Shown here: positions 8,913 to 16,691 of the stretch, piece by piece
How positions within the stretch are numbered: position 1 is the stretch's first letter
How the letters are laid out: each line of letters opens with the position of its first letter
DNA from: Comamonas koreensis
Lineage (GTDB): Bacteria; Pseudomonadota; Gammaproteobacteria; Burkholderiales; Burkholderiaceae_C
Assembly (NCBI RefSeq): GCF_014076495.1
Contig: NZ_CP043575.1
Span: forward strand, 744,001 to 808,000
DNA length: 64,000 nucleotides
Direction of reading: 5' to 3'
Notes under the pieces: model-generated
The model's database searches: none
What the model was told of the DNA's origin: nothing
Seen by the model: the letters and a program-made list of their open reading frames with translations, nothing else
Position numbers and translations under genes: made by a program

Positions 8913-9341
8913 ATGTCCACAGCCGCCAAAACGCCCCAGCCCGAGTTGACCAAGCACCAAGCCCTGGTGCTGCAAGCGCTTGCGCGTGAGGCCAATCCGG
9001 CCAGTGCCTATGCGCTGCTCGACCAGCTGCGTGACGAAGGCCTGCGCGCGCCCCAGCAGGTGTACCGCGCGCTGGACAAGCTGATCGAATACGGTCTGGT
9101 GCACCGGGTGGAGAGCCTTAACTCCTTTGTGGTCTGCGCCCATACCCATGCTGAAGGGCATGACCATGGCCTGGTGGTGTTCGCCATCTGCGATACCTGC
9201 GGCCAGGTTGATGAGTTTCTGGAGCCTGCGGTAGAGCGGCGCCTCAAGACCTGGTCCAAGGCCAACGGCTTCCGGCCCAGCAGCACCCATGTCGAGATGC
9301 ATGGCATCTGCAGCCGCTGCGCTGCGGCACCGGCGGCCTAA
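8913..9341 (+). CDS. zur: Fur-family zinc uptake regulator Zur
   Basis: A 142-residue Fur-superfamily repressor. The N-terminal winged helix (about 12-75; ALVLQALAREANPASAYALLDQLR, then the recognition helix region APQQVYRALDKLIEYG) is followed by HRVESLNSFVVCAHTHAEGHDH and the structural zinc site made of CDTC (about 91-94) and CSRC near the end (about 133-136). The His-rich segment HTHAEGHDH supplies regulatory metal ligands. With zinc bound, Zur represses uptake genes; two matching palindromes in this window lie before the COG0523 gene/zur and before znuCBA. Its TAA stop uses the first base of the inverted-repeat element that follows, so the 3' end of the gene abuts a probable transposition event. 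Confidence 0.92.
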   Translation: MSTAAKTPQPELTKHQALVLQALAREANPASAYALLDQLRDEGLRAPQQVYRALDKLIEYGLVHRVESLNSFVVCAHTHAEGHDHGLVVFAICDTCGQVDEFLEPAVERRLKTWSKANGFRPSSTHVEMHGICSRCAAAPAA

Positions 9342-9662
9342 GAACCTGTTCAAAGTCTCTACGCAGCCGCGTTGGAGTGCAATCGGGATGAGTTCGAAGG
9401 GATGGAACGCAGCTTGCACCGGGGTGCAAGCCAGGGCCAGCGCGCAGAAATCGCCCGATTTCACTCCAACCCGTAGGGACAGTGGCTTTGCGCTGCCCGG
9501 GAAGGGGCGCCCGGCTAGGGCCGCCCGGGCAGGGGCGGTCTGCGTTGTTGCAAATCCTCGCAATAGCTGGGCTATTGCTGCGGTGTTGCGCGGCTGGGCG
9601 CCCCCTAGCATCCCATCCCGCAAAGACACTGTCGCGGCGCGAGGAGACTTTGAACAGGTTCT
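9341..9662. mobile_element. MITE-like non-autonomous element with 19-bp terminal inverted repeats
   Basis: AGAACCTGTTCAAAGTCTC at 9341-9359 is matched exactly by its reverse complement at 9644-9662, bounding a 322-bp segment with no credible gene. Inside is a second perfect hairpin, GCAATAGC-TGG-GCTATTGC (9560-9578), and GC-rich blocks of C and G runs. Size, perfect termini and lack of a transposase fit a miniature inverted-repeat element or a large intergenic repeat family. I could not identify a convincing target-site duplication longer than a few bases. It separates zur from znuCBA. Confidence 0.75.
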
Positions 9663-9771
9663 AAGCGCCTGGGCCAGCTCCCTTCTCTCCTCACAACACA
9701 CGATTCTTCTGCTTTAGTGCATGGCAGCCAGCGCCAAGCTGGGCTGCGCTTTTTGCGTTGGTATTTTCATT

Positions 9772-9787
9772 TGATGTTATAACATCA
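9772..9787. promoter_or_regulatory. Zur box upstream of the znuCBA operon
   Basis: TGATGTTATAACATCA is a perfect 16-bp palindrome sharing the ATGTTATAACAT core with the box at 8534-8547. It lies 94 bases before the small ORF at 9866 and about 204 bases before znuC, as expected for a zinc-repressed uptake operon. Confidence 0.87.
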
Positions 9788-9865
9788 CATTTTGAAAATG
9801 CTGCAGGTGCATCGCCGATGCTGCCAGTTTGACTGGTCGGCAGGGCGCCTGCGAATGGGCGAGCT

Positions 9866-9994
9866 ATGGGATCAATACAAACAACCAGGCGCCGCAGTGC
9901 CTTGCAGGCGTCTGCGCTTTCGCGCTGCCTGCTGGCGCTGGGCCTGAGCGTGCTGCTCTGGGGCGTGGTGCTATGGGCGGTGCAGCAGCCATGA
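9866..9994 (+). CDS. Small membrane protein ORF heading the znu operon (42 codons)
   Basis: ATG at 9866 opens a 42-codon frame that begins MGSIQTTRRRSALQ and then forms a single hydrophobic segment, LLALGLSVLLWGVVLWAV, before ending at a TGA that overlaps the znuC ATG (ATGATGA arrangement at 9991-9996). The positive-inside N-terminus and single transmembrane helix give a credible small inner-membrane protein of N-in topology. Coupling to znuC and the position right after the Zur box suggest that it belongs to the zinc uptake system, perhaps as a small accessory of the permease. The ribosome binding site is weak (GGGCGAG at 9857-9863). The family is not recognised. Confidence 0.5.
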   Translation: MGSIQTTRRRSALQASALSRCLLALGLSVLLWGVVLWAVQQP

Positions 9995-10728
9995 TGCAGT
10001 CCGTTTCCGGCCTGGCAGCGGCGGCCGTGCATGGCATCGATTTCGAACTCTCCAACCTGTGCCTGGGCTATGGCGGCAAACTGGCGTTGCGCGGGGTCAG
10101 TGGGCAGTTTGCGGCCGGCTCGATGACGGCCATCGTCGGCCCCAATGGAGGCGGCAAATCCACCTTGCTCAAGGGCCTGCTGGGGCAGCTTGCGCCGATG
10201 CAGGGGTCGCTGCGCTGCCGCTATCCGCGCGCTGCGCTGGGCTACCTGGCGCAGGCCTGCGAGGTAGAGCGCGACTTTCCCATCAGCGTGGAGGACTTTG
10301 TCAGCATGGGCCTGTGGGCGCAGACGGGTGCGCTGGGGGCCGTCAGCGATGCGCAACGCGCGCAGATCAGCATGGCATTGGCGACAGTGGGCCTGCAGGG
10401 CTGGCAGCCGCGCTGGATTGCCGAACTCTCGGGCGGGCAGTTCCAGCGCATGCGCTTTGCCCGGCTGTGGGTGCAGAACCCGCCGGTGATCCTGCTGGAC
10501 GAGCCCTTCACTGGCGTCGACGAGCCCTCCATCGATGTGCTGCTGCAGCTGTTGCAGCAGTGGCATACGCGGGGCCGCACCGTGCTGGCCGTGCTGCATG
10601 ACCGCGAGATGGTGGAGGCATTTTTTCCGCAGGCCTTGGCGCTGGCGGGCACGCAGCTGGCCTGGGGGGCAAGCGCCGATGTGCTGCCGAGCCTGGCTGC
10701 GCGCGCGGGTGCCAGGAGGCGCGCATGA
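9991..10728 (+). CDS. znuC: Zinc ABC transporter ATP-binding protein ZnuC
   Basis: A 245-residue ABC ATPase. Walker A is GPNGGGKSTLLKG (about residue 50), the signature LSGGQFQRMRFAR lies near residue 149, and Walker B with the catalytic Glu is VILLDEPFTGVDE; the H-loop is in VLHDRE. This is the order and length of Mn/Zn-type (ZnuC/PsaB) ATPases. It powers import of zinc by the permease and binding protein encoded next. The frame is open further upstream to 9829, but ATG 9991 overlaps the stop of the preceding small ORF and places the first beta strand correctly. Its TGA overlaps the znuB ATG. Zur control is expected from the palindrome at 9772. Confidence 0.9.
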   Translation: MMQSVSGLAAAAVHGIDFELSNLCLGYGGKLALRGVSGQFAAGSMTAIVGPNGGGKSTLLKGLLGQLAPMQGSLRCRYPRAALGYLAQACEVERDFPISVEDFVSMGLWAQTGALGAVSDAQRAQISMALATVGLQGWQPRWIAELSGGQFQRMRFARLWVQNPPVILLDEPFTGVDEPSIDVLLQLLQQWHTRGRTVLAVLHDREMVEAFFPQALALAGTQLAWGASADVLPSLAARAGARRRA

Positions 10729-11618
10729 TCGCCGAGCTGTTGTGGCAGCCCTTTGTGGACTACGGCTTTATGCGCCGCGCGTTTGCGGGTTGCCTGGCTT
10801 TGAGCGCTGGCGCCGCGCCCTTGGGCACCATCTTGCTGCTGCGCCGCATGAGCCTGGTGGGGGATGCGATGTCGCATGCCATCTTGCCAGGGGCCGCCCT
10901 GGGCTATTTGCTGTTTGGCCTGTCCTTGCCGGCGATGACGATCGGCGGGCTGGCGGCCGGCCTGATCGTGGCCATGCTCTCGGGCGTGGTGACCCGCTAC
11001 ACCGCCTTGCGCGAGGACGCGAGCTTTGCCGGCCTCTACCTGATCTCGCTCGCGCTGGGCGTGCTGCTGATCTCGCTGCGCGGCTCCAATGTGGATCTGC
11101 TGCATGTGCTGTTTGGCTCGGTGCTGGCGCTGGATGACCCCACCTTGTACCTGACCGCCACCATCGCCAGCCTGTCGATGCTGGGCCTGGCGCTGGTGTA
11201 CCGGCCCTTGTTGATGGAATGCCTGGACCCCGGCTTTTTGCGCCTGCAGGGGCCCATGGGCAGCATCAGCCATGCACTGTTCATGCTGCTGCTTGTGCTC
11301 AACCTGGTGGGGGGCTTCCATTCGCTGGGCACTTTGATGGCAGTCGCCCTGGTGGTGCTGCCCGCCGCCAGTGCGCGCTTTTGGCTGCGCGGCGTGGGCT
11401 TGCAGATGGCGCTGTCCACCGCTATCGCGATGGCCGGCAGCCTGCTGGGCCTGCTGCTGTCCTACCACGCGGGCATTGCGGCGTCGGCCGCCATCACCTT
11501 GAGCCTCGGCTGCCTGTACCTGCTGTCGCTCTGCCTGGGGCGGCTGGGCAGCGTGCGGGCGCAACGCCAGCGGCCGGCCAACGATTCTGTGTCTGAACCA
11601 ATGGGAGTATCCGAATGA
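10725..11618 (+). CDS. znuB: Zinc ABC transporter permease ZnuB
   Basis: A 297-residue integral membrane protein of the ABC-3 family, with about eight hydrophobic helices. Typical family signatures are LRRMSLVGDAMSHAILPGAALGYL near residue 39 and the conserved stretch GGFHSLGTLMAVALVVLPAASARF near residue 205. It forms the inner membrane channel for zinc in complex with ZnuC. The start ATG overlaps the znuC stop by 4 bases and the end overlaps znuA by 4 bases, so all three are translationally coupled. The C-terminal 30 residues are hydrophilic and poorly conserved in character. Manganese as substrate is an alternative, but the adjacent zur and Zur box make zinc far more likely. Confidence 0.9.
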   Translation: MIAELLWQPFVDYGFMRRAFAGCLALSAGAAPLGTILLLRRMSLVGDAMSHAILPGAALGYLLFGLSLPAMTIGGLAAGLIVAMLSGVVTRYTALREDASFAGLYLISLALGVLLISLRGSNVDLLHVLFGSVLALDDPTLYLTATIASLSMLGLALVYRPLLMECLDPGFLRLQGPMGSISHALFMLLLVLNLVGGFHSLGTLMAVALVVLPAASARFWLRGVGLQMALSTAIAMAGSLLGLLLSYHAGIAASAAITLSLGCLYLLSLCLGRLGSVRAQRQRPANDSVSEPMGVSE

Positions 11619-12607
11619 GCAATTTCTACTTGAACCGCCGTGCGCTGCTGGGGCTGGCACTGACCAGCGCTTTGCCTGTCGGCTCCGTCTGGGCTGCGGG
11701 CCAGCCGCTGTCCGTGGTGGCCAGCTTTTCGATCTTGCAGGACTTGACGCGCCAGGTCGGCGGTGATCGGGTCAGCGTCTCTGCGCTGGTCGGTCCCGAC
11801 GGCGACGCCCATGTGTTTGAGCCCACCCCGCAGCAGGCGCGCCAGCTGCAGCAGGCCAAGGTGCTGGTGGCCAATGGCCTGGATTTTGAGGGCTGGTTGC
11901 CGCGCCTGAAGAAGGCTGCGGGCTTTCAAGGCCAGGAGATCGTCGCATCGCAGGGCATTGCGGTACGCAGCTTGCCCAAAGGCCAAGGCCATGACCACGG
12001 GCACGACCACGGCGCTGGCAAGGAAGGGCATGACCACGACCATGACCATGACCATGGGCACGGCCACCACCATGGCCCCAACGACCCCCATGCCTGGCAG
12101 GATGTGAAAAACGCCATCGTCTATGTGCGCAATATCGCCAAAGGCCTGGCCAAAGCAGACCCGGCCAACGCGGCGCAGTACGACAAGCAGGCCACGCAGT
12201 ACATCGCCCGCCTGACGGCGCTGGATGCCAGCCTGCGCCAGCGCTTTGCCGCGCTGCCGGCCGAACGGCGCAGTGTCGTCAGCACCCATGATGCCTTTGG
12301 CTATTTTGCCCAGGCCTACGGTCTGCGCTTTGTGCCGGTGCGGGGCCTGTCGACCGAGTCCGAGCCTTCGGCCCGTGATCTGGCGGCCCTCGTCAAACAG
12401 GTCCGCGCGGAGCGCATTGGCGCCATCTTCCTGGAGAACATCTCCGACCCGCGCTTGCTGGAGCAACTCGCTCGCGAGACCGGCGCTGCCATAGGTGGGC
12501 GCCTCTACTCCGATGCGCTGTCGCCCGACGGCGGCCCTGCCAGCACCTACGTCGACATGGTCGAGACCAACGCGGCTACCTTGCTCAAGGCCTTGCAGGC
12601 GCGCTGA
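11615..12607 (+). CDS. znuA: Zinc ABC transporter periplasmic binding protein ZnuA
   Basis: A 330-residue cluster A-I solute-binding protein with a signal peptide (RRALLGLALTSALPVGSVWAAG, cleavage near residue 28). The first metal-ligand His is in DGDAHVFEPTP near residue 70; a His/Asp-rich loop (about 124-152, many HDH and HGH units), the hallmark of zinc-specific members, precedes NDPHAW (second ligand His); the third ligand is in VVSTHDAFGYFA near residue 228. It captures periplasmic zinc and hands it to ZnuB. It is the last gene of the coupled operon. Compared with E. coli ZnuA the loop is longer and unusually repetitive. Nothing suggests truncation. Confidence 0.92.
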   Translation: MSNFYLNRRALLGLALTSALPVGSVWAAGQPLSVVASFSILQDLTRQVGGDRVSVSALVGPDGDAHVFEPTPQQARQLQQAKVLVANGLDFEGWLPRLKKAAGFQGQEIVASQGIAVRSLPKGQGHDHGHDHGAGKEGHDHDHDHDHGHGHHHGPNDPHAWQDVKNAIVYVRNIAKGLAKADPANAAQYDKQATQYIARLTALDASLRQRFAALPAERRSVVSTHDAFGYFAQAYGLRFVPVRGLSTESEPSARDLAALVKQVRAERIGAIFLENISDPRLLEQLARETGAAIGGRLYSDALSPDGGPASTYVDMVETNAATLLKALQAR

Positions 12608-13283
12608 ACCAGGCCTGTTTTGGCCCATAGCACTGCCTGGCGCTGCGCCATGGCAGATCGCAATGGGTACGGCGGCCTGTGTATGGGGGTGGTCTGGTCA
12701 TAGCGGCTTAGCCACCATTGCTTGCTGTCGCCTCGATGGCCAGTGCGACGGCGCCTTCGTGGCTTGGCGGCCAATGGCCTGGCCTTGCAGCTGCAAGCTT
12801 GATATGCATCAAGCTGCACATTTGCAACAGCATGGGCTGTGTAAACCGATGCCCGGCCATCGGTTGCGCCTGCGCGCTTGCGGGTTGCCAAACGCACGCC
12901 GCTCTTTACCGTCACCTGTGGCTCTCCAGCCTTTCAGCCCCCGATAACCAACGTTGTTGCTATCTAGGGTGCTATCAAAATATTTCTATTACGGCGTTGC
13001 GGACCGCTCCACGTCCTCTGCGCAGCGCGCATTCACTCGCTCAAAATCTAGGGAGTTATAGATTTATAAAATAACTATTGATGTAAGTTATTGGAAAGTA
13101 ATTTACTAACAGACACGTATGATGCCCTCCTGATGAAGTTCGTATGAATTTCTAAATTTCAATAAATGAAATCGATGGATGGAAGCCTTCCGACTCCCTG
13201 GTGGAGTCTGCGGGGAGGAATCCACCAGGCGGTTTTCTGGAGCATTGCCGCCTCTGGTGCAGCGGCGGTGAGGGGGTGTCGTT
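12608..13283. other. Gene-poor interval between znuA and the minor pilin operon
   Basis: I find no credible gene in these 676 bases. The first part is GC-rich and holds a perfect FNR/Anr-type site (12799-12812) and an 8-bp hairpin (AACCGATG 12844-12851, CATCGGTT 12858-12865). From about 13040 to 13165 the sequence becomes AT-rich, which is where the promoter for the pilin operon should lie, but I could not assign convincing -35/-10 elements. No terminator with a T-run follows znuA. Confidence 0.5.
12799..12812. promoter_or_regulatory. Perfect FNR/Anr-type palindrome
   Basis: TTGAT-ATGC-ATCAA matches the FNR/Anr consensus TTGAT-N4-ATCAA at every defined position, and the palindrome extends to AGCTTGAT-N4-ATCAAGCT (12796-12815). 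It lies about 470 bases before the pilE start and 190 bases after znuA, with no annotated gene start near it, so its target is unclear. Confidence 0.55.
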
Positions 13284-13772
13284 ATGAAGGTTTCTCAAGC
13301 GGTCCGCATACCGCTGACGCGAGTCCACACGGGCTGCAGCGGCCCTGTACGGCGCTGGATGCAGCGCGGCTTTACGTTGATCGAGGTGATGATCGTCGTG
13401 GCCATTGTGGCCATCCTGGCGGCGATTGCCTTGCCTAGCTATGACGAGTACGTCAAGCGTGGGCAGATCGTGGCGGGCATCACGCCATTGGCCGATATGG
13501 GGGCCAAGATGGAGCAGTTTTACCAGGATCACAGGACCTATGTGGGCGCCTGCCAAAGCAGGATAGCTGCGGAGCCAGCGGAAACTGCCCGCTTCAAATA
13601 CATCTGTGACGGGCACAAATCTTATTACACGGTGAAGGCGGAGGGCAAAGGATCCATGTCCGGTTTTGTTTTCGTCTTGACCCACGAAGGCGCGCGTAAC
13701 ACCGCAAGCACACCTTCGGGTTGGACCAAGGGCAGCGGCTGCTGGTCTATCCGCAAGGACGGAAGCTGCTGA
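13284..13772 (+). CDS. pilE: Type IV pilin-like protein PilE (minor pilin operon)
   Basis: A 162-residue type IV prepilin. The processing site is [26 protein letters not shown] with the conserved Glu at mature position 5, followed by a globular domain with four Cys residues (CQSR, YICDG, GCWS, DGSC) able to form the pilin disulfides. The leader is long (29 residues) if translation begins at ATG 13284, which has a good GAGGGG ribosome binding site (13268-13273); ATG 13359 would give a short leader but lacks one. PilE of this kind precedes or follows the fimT-pilVWXY1 genes in many betaproteobacteria and helps initiate pilus assembly at the inner membrane. The TGA stop overlaps the next start. 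Confidence 0.85.
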   Translation: MKVSQAVRIPLTRVHTGCSGPVRRWMQRGFTLIEVMIVVAIVAILAAIALPSYDEYVKRGQIVAGITPLADMGAKMEQFYQDHRTYVGACQSRIAAEPAETARFKYICDGHKSYYTVKAEGKGSMSGFVFVLTHEGARNTASTPSGWTKGSGCWSIRKDGSC

Positions 13773-14272
13773 TGCTCAGGCTCCATACCAACCAGGGGTT
13801 TACCTTGATCGAGCTGATGGTGGGCTTGGCGCTCACCGTCTTTTTGCTGCTGATGGCCATGCCATCGGCCAGTGTCTATATCTTGGATTCCAAGATCCGC
13901 ACGGTTGCCCAGGCCTACTATGACGGAGCCCAGCTCGCAAGGGCTGAAGCGCTGCGCCGCAACACCAATGTAGTGCTTGGGCTGACGGACAGCGGCCTGG
14001 GCTGGAGGCTGATGGTGGGTGACACACCGATCGCCAGCAAGCCAGCAGAGAGTGCAACGGCCGTGACGGTGGAAACCGAGCAAGAGACGGTCACCTTTGA
14101 CAGCCTGGGCCGCACATCCGAGGCCATCGCCGTGAACTTCAAATCCAGCAACGCTGCCTGCCTGGAAGACAGTGGTAGCCAGCGCTGTCTGCGCGTGGTC
14201 ATCTCGCCGGGCGGCCAGGTCCGGCTGTGCGATCCGTCCATCACCGATGAGGGAGACAACCGCCAATGCTGA
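13772..14272 (+). CDS. fimT: Minor pilin of the FimT/GspH family
   Basis: A 166-residue prepilin with a short leader, NQG/FTLIELMVGLALTVFLLLMAMPS, and a GspH/FimT-type globular domain (ARAEALRRNTNVVL, characteristic RAEAL.R element near residue 50, and a Cys pair AACLED/QRCLRV). FimT-type minor pilins prime pilus assembly, and some bind DNA during natural transformation. I start it at ATG 13772, which overlaps the pilE stop (TGATG); the longer open frame back to 13721 runs over pilE and lacks a leader. It ends overlapping pilV by 7 bases. Confidence 0.85.
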   Translation: MLRLHTNQGFTLIELMVGLALTVFLLLMAMPSASVYILDSKIRTVAQAYYDGAQLARAEALRRNTNVVLGLTDSGLGWRLMVGDTPIASKPAESATAVTVETEQETVTFDSLGRTSEAIAVNFKSSNAACLEDSGSQRCLRVVISPGGQVRLCDPSITDEGDNRQC

Positions 14273-14796
14273 TATCTCGCATGGCCTTGCCCGCCCATTC
14301 CCATGCAACTGCAGCAGGTCAGAGGGGCATGATGCTGATCGAATCGCTGGTCGCCATCATGATCATTGTGTTTGGCATTCTGGGCATCGCCGGGCTCACG
14401 GCACGATCTGTCAACTGGTCGGGCCAGGCGCATTACCGCACGGAGGCGGGCATGTATGCCTCCCAAATCGTGCAGGCCATCTCACTCAAGGTCGATCGCA
14501 GCTCGCCACAGGCGCTTGCTGCGTCACTGCAAAAAATGCAGCACAGGGTGAGTGGCAGTGTTGAGCGATGTAGTTTCAGCGGGGCTGAGGCCGACAACAA
14601 CGATGTCATTAACCTGCTTTCTGCCGCGCGCGGTGGCCCGCAGCATGTGTTGGGTTTACCCGGTGCGGTACCCACAGGGCAACAGATTTTGGTCGACACC
14701 ACAGACGGCCTCAATAAAGTGACGGTGACCCTGTGCTGGCAAGCCCCGCACGACGCCGGCTTGCGCAACTACCAGATCCAGGCCTATGTCCATTAG
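14266..14796 (+). CDS. pilV: Minor pilin PilV
   Basis: A 176-residue prepilin-like protein. The leader is 21 residues and the cleavage region reads QRG/MMLIESLVAIMIIVFGILGIAGL, the form typical of PilV (Met instead of Phe at mature position 1, with Glu5 present). The globular part contains a few Cys residues (VERCSFSG and VTLCWQAP near the C-terminus), and the ending VTLCWQ is usual in PilV. It is one of the minor pilins that form the initiation complex with PilW, PilX and PilY1 at the pilus tip. ATG 14266 overlaps the fimT stop; the TAG overlaps pilW by 11 bases. RRG-free leader and normal length; no defects seen. Confidence 0.85.
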   Translation: MLISRMALPAHSHATAAGQRGMMLIESLVAIMIIVFGILGIAGLTARSVNWSGQAHYRTEAGMYASQIVQAISLKVDRSSPQALAASLQKMQHRVSGSVERCSFSGAEADNNDVINLLSAARGGPQHVLGLPGAVPTGQQILVDTTDGLNKVTVTLCWQAPHDAGLRNYQIQAYVH

Positions 14797-15964
14797 GCCC
14801 CCCCGCATGAAAACGACGTCCATGCCCCGTCTGCAGCGCAGCAGGCACACGGGCTGCGGCCAGGTGCAGCGCCGCTCGCAAGCGGGATTTTCGATCATCG
14901 AAATCCTCGTTGGCGTGGCCATTGGCATGGCCAGCATGCTGGTGATCTACCAGCTCTATGGCGTGTCTGAAAAGCAGCGCCGCACGGTCTCTGCGGTGAC
15001 CGACGCCCAAACGGCGGGTGCATTGGCCTTGTTCAGCATTGAGCGCGACATCCGCTCGGCGGGCCTGGGCTTTGCCGCGATGGAGGCGCGGCATTTGGGC
15101 TGTTCGGTGCAAGCCAATAACAATGGCCGTGCCTTCACGTTTCCGCTGGTCCCCGTGCGCATTGCCGCCTCCGAAGGTCGTACGCAGCTCTGGGTGCTCA
15201 GCGGCTCTACGGCCAATATGGTGAGCGGATCGCGCTACGAGGCCAGTGCCAATGGCGTCCTCAGCATGGAGAAATCCAATGCGGGCCTGCATGCGGGCGA
15301 TGTGGCGGTGGGCACCTCGGACAGCGATAGCCGAGACTGCCTGATGATGGAAATCACCGCAGGCGCAGGCTCTACGGTGGCGACGGACACGGGCAGCGCA
15401 TCCTATCCCAGCAACCGGGTGAGCCAGGGCACCGGCAGCTACATCAACTTCTATACCGGCAGTGAAGTGGCGCCTCGCTTCAACCATGGCGGCCGCCGCA
15501 ACATGCTCGATGGCGGCACCACCAGCCTGGGCGAGGGCGCGCTCTACAACCTGGGGCCCGATCCGCAATTGCATGTCTGGAGCCTCGAAGGCCAGGAGCT
15601 GGTCTATTACAACCACCTGAACGAGACCAGCACGGGCAGCGTGGCGGTGGCACACGATGTGCTCAGCTTTCAGGCCGAATATGGCTATGACCTGAACGGT
15701 GACGGCCAGATTGACGGCAATGACCAGTGGACGGCGACCTTGAGCAGCGGCTCGACCTGGGACAGGGTGCTAGCGGTGCGCCTGGCGGTGCTGGTGCGCA
15801 GCTCCCAGTACGAGCGCGATGAAGTCACGCAGGACCCTCCGCGCTGGGCCAATGGCAGCAAGCAATTTGATATGACTGGCGATGGCTGGAAGCACTACCG
15901 CTACCGGGTCTACGAAAGCGTGATCCCGCTGCGCAACACCTTGTGGGGGCAACAAGCACCATGA
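14786..15964 (+). CDS. pilW: Minor pilin PilW
   Basis: A 392-residue protein with a 34-residue leader ending RRSQAG and cleaved before FSIIEILVGVAIGMASMLVIYQLYG, the PilW pattern with Glu5. The globular domain is long for a pilin, as in PilW, and holds typical elements ALALFSIERDIRSAGLGF (about residue 78) and RVLAVRLAVLVRSSQYE near residue 328. An Asp/Asn-rich loop, DLNGDGQIDGNDQ (about residue 295), looks like a calcium-binding EF-hand-like or dockerin-like loop. It overlaps pilV at the 5' end and pilX at the 3' end. ATG 14807 is an alternative start. Together with PilV, PilX and PilY1 it should prime pilus polymerisation and sit at the pilus tip. Confidence 0.85.
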   Translation: MSIRPPRMKTTSMPRLQRSRHTGCGQVQRRSQAGFSIIEILVGVAIGMASMLVIYQLYGVSEKQRRTVSAVTDAQTAGALALFSIERDIRSAGLGFAAMEARHLGCSVQANNNGRAFTFPLVPVRIAASEGRTQLWVLSGSTANMVSGSRYEASANGVLSMEKSNAGLHAGDVAVGTSDSDSRDCLMMEITAGAGSTVATDTGSASYPSNRVSQGTGSYINFYTGSEVAPRFNHGGRRNMLDGGTTSLGEGALYNLGPDPQLHVWSLEGQELVYYNHLNETSTGSVAVAHDVLSFQAEYGYDLNGDGQIDGNDQWTATLSSGSTWDRVLAVRLAVLVRSSQYERDEVTQDPPRWANGSKQFDMTGDGWKHYRYRVYESVIPLRNTLWGQQAP

Positions 15965-16545
15965 AACGCCAAAACTGTACACCGCTGTCCGCAACCCGCC
16001 CTCAGGCCGCGCGCGGCGTGGTGCTGCTCGTAGCACTCATCGTGCTGCTGGTGATGACGCTCACCAGCCTTGCGCTGGTGCGCACCACCACCACGGGCTC
16101 GTCCATTGCCGGCAGCCTGGCTTTCAAGCAGACCGCGACCACCGGGGCCGATCTGGGCCTGGAGCATGGTCTGGCACAGCTCGAACAGCTATCGCAAAAC
16201 GGCACCGCGCTGGATCGAGATAACCCCAGCGAAGGCTATTACGCGCAGGTCGTTCCCAGCGTCCCCGCCAAGGACCTGCCATGGAACGCCGGTGCCAAAC
16301 AAGCCAGCGCCGATGACGGCCTGGGCAACGAGGTGCACTACATGATCCACCGCCTGTGCAGCCATGCCGGCGCCTGGAATGCGGATGGCCAGTCCTGTGT
16401 CACGCCGCCGAGCACGGGCTGCCCGGGCTCGTCGGACGACGCAGGCAGCGTGCTGCCCTGCAACGACCGGCCGATGTACCGCATCAGCGCCCGGGCCCTG
16501 GGCCCGCGCGCGACGGTGAGCTATGTGCAGATGACGGTGTATTGA
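15961..16545 (+). CDS. pilX: Minor pilin-associated protein PilX
   Basis: About 194 residues with the PilX hallmark ARGVVLLVALIVLLVMTLTSLALVRTTTT: an N-terminal hydrophobic helix without a clear Glu5. The following helix (SSIAGSLAFKQTATTGADLGLEHGLAQLEQL) is strongly conserved in style. Four Cys residues lie in the second half (RLCSHAG, SCVTPP, GCPG, PCND). It couples PilY1 to the minor pilin complex. ATG 15961 overlaps the pilW stop as ATGA; the in-frame ATG at 15943 lies inside pilW and is less likely. About 146 bases separate it from pilY1. Confidence 0.83.
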   Translation: MKRQNCTPLSATRPQAARGVVLLVALIVLLVMTLTSLALVRTTTTGSSIAGSLAFKQTATTGADLGLEHGLAQLEQLSQNGTALDRDNPSEGYYAQVVPSVPAKDLPWNAGAKQASADDGLGNEVHYMIHRLCSHAGAWNADGQSCVTPPSTGCPGSSDDAGSVLPCNDRPMYRISARALGPRATVSYVQMTVY

Positions 16546-16691
16546 AGGCGAAGGCGCTCGGTAGAGGGCGGCCCCCGCAAAGGGCCGGGACTGAAAAAAC
16601 GCAAACAGGGCGGCAGTGCCCGGCGCGCAGACGCCCGCAGCAGCCGCAGGCCCGCAGGGGCCGACCAGCCACGAGGACGAAGGAGAGGGAA

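Noticed and set aside
8577..9701. 374-codon antisense frame over zur and the inverted-repeat element
   Set aside because: Zur on the plus strand has all family motifs; the antisense frame crosses the terminal inverted repeats and has no family features.
13166..13438. 90-codon frame preceding pilE on the plus strand
   Set aside because: It overlaps pilE in another frame, and pilE has both a good ribosome binding site and the prepilin signature.
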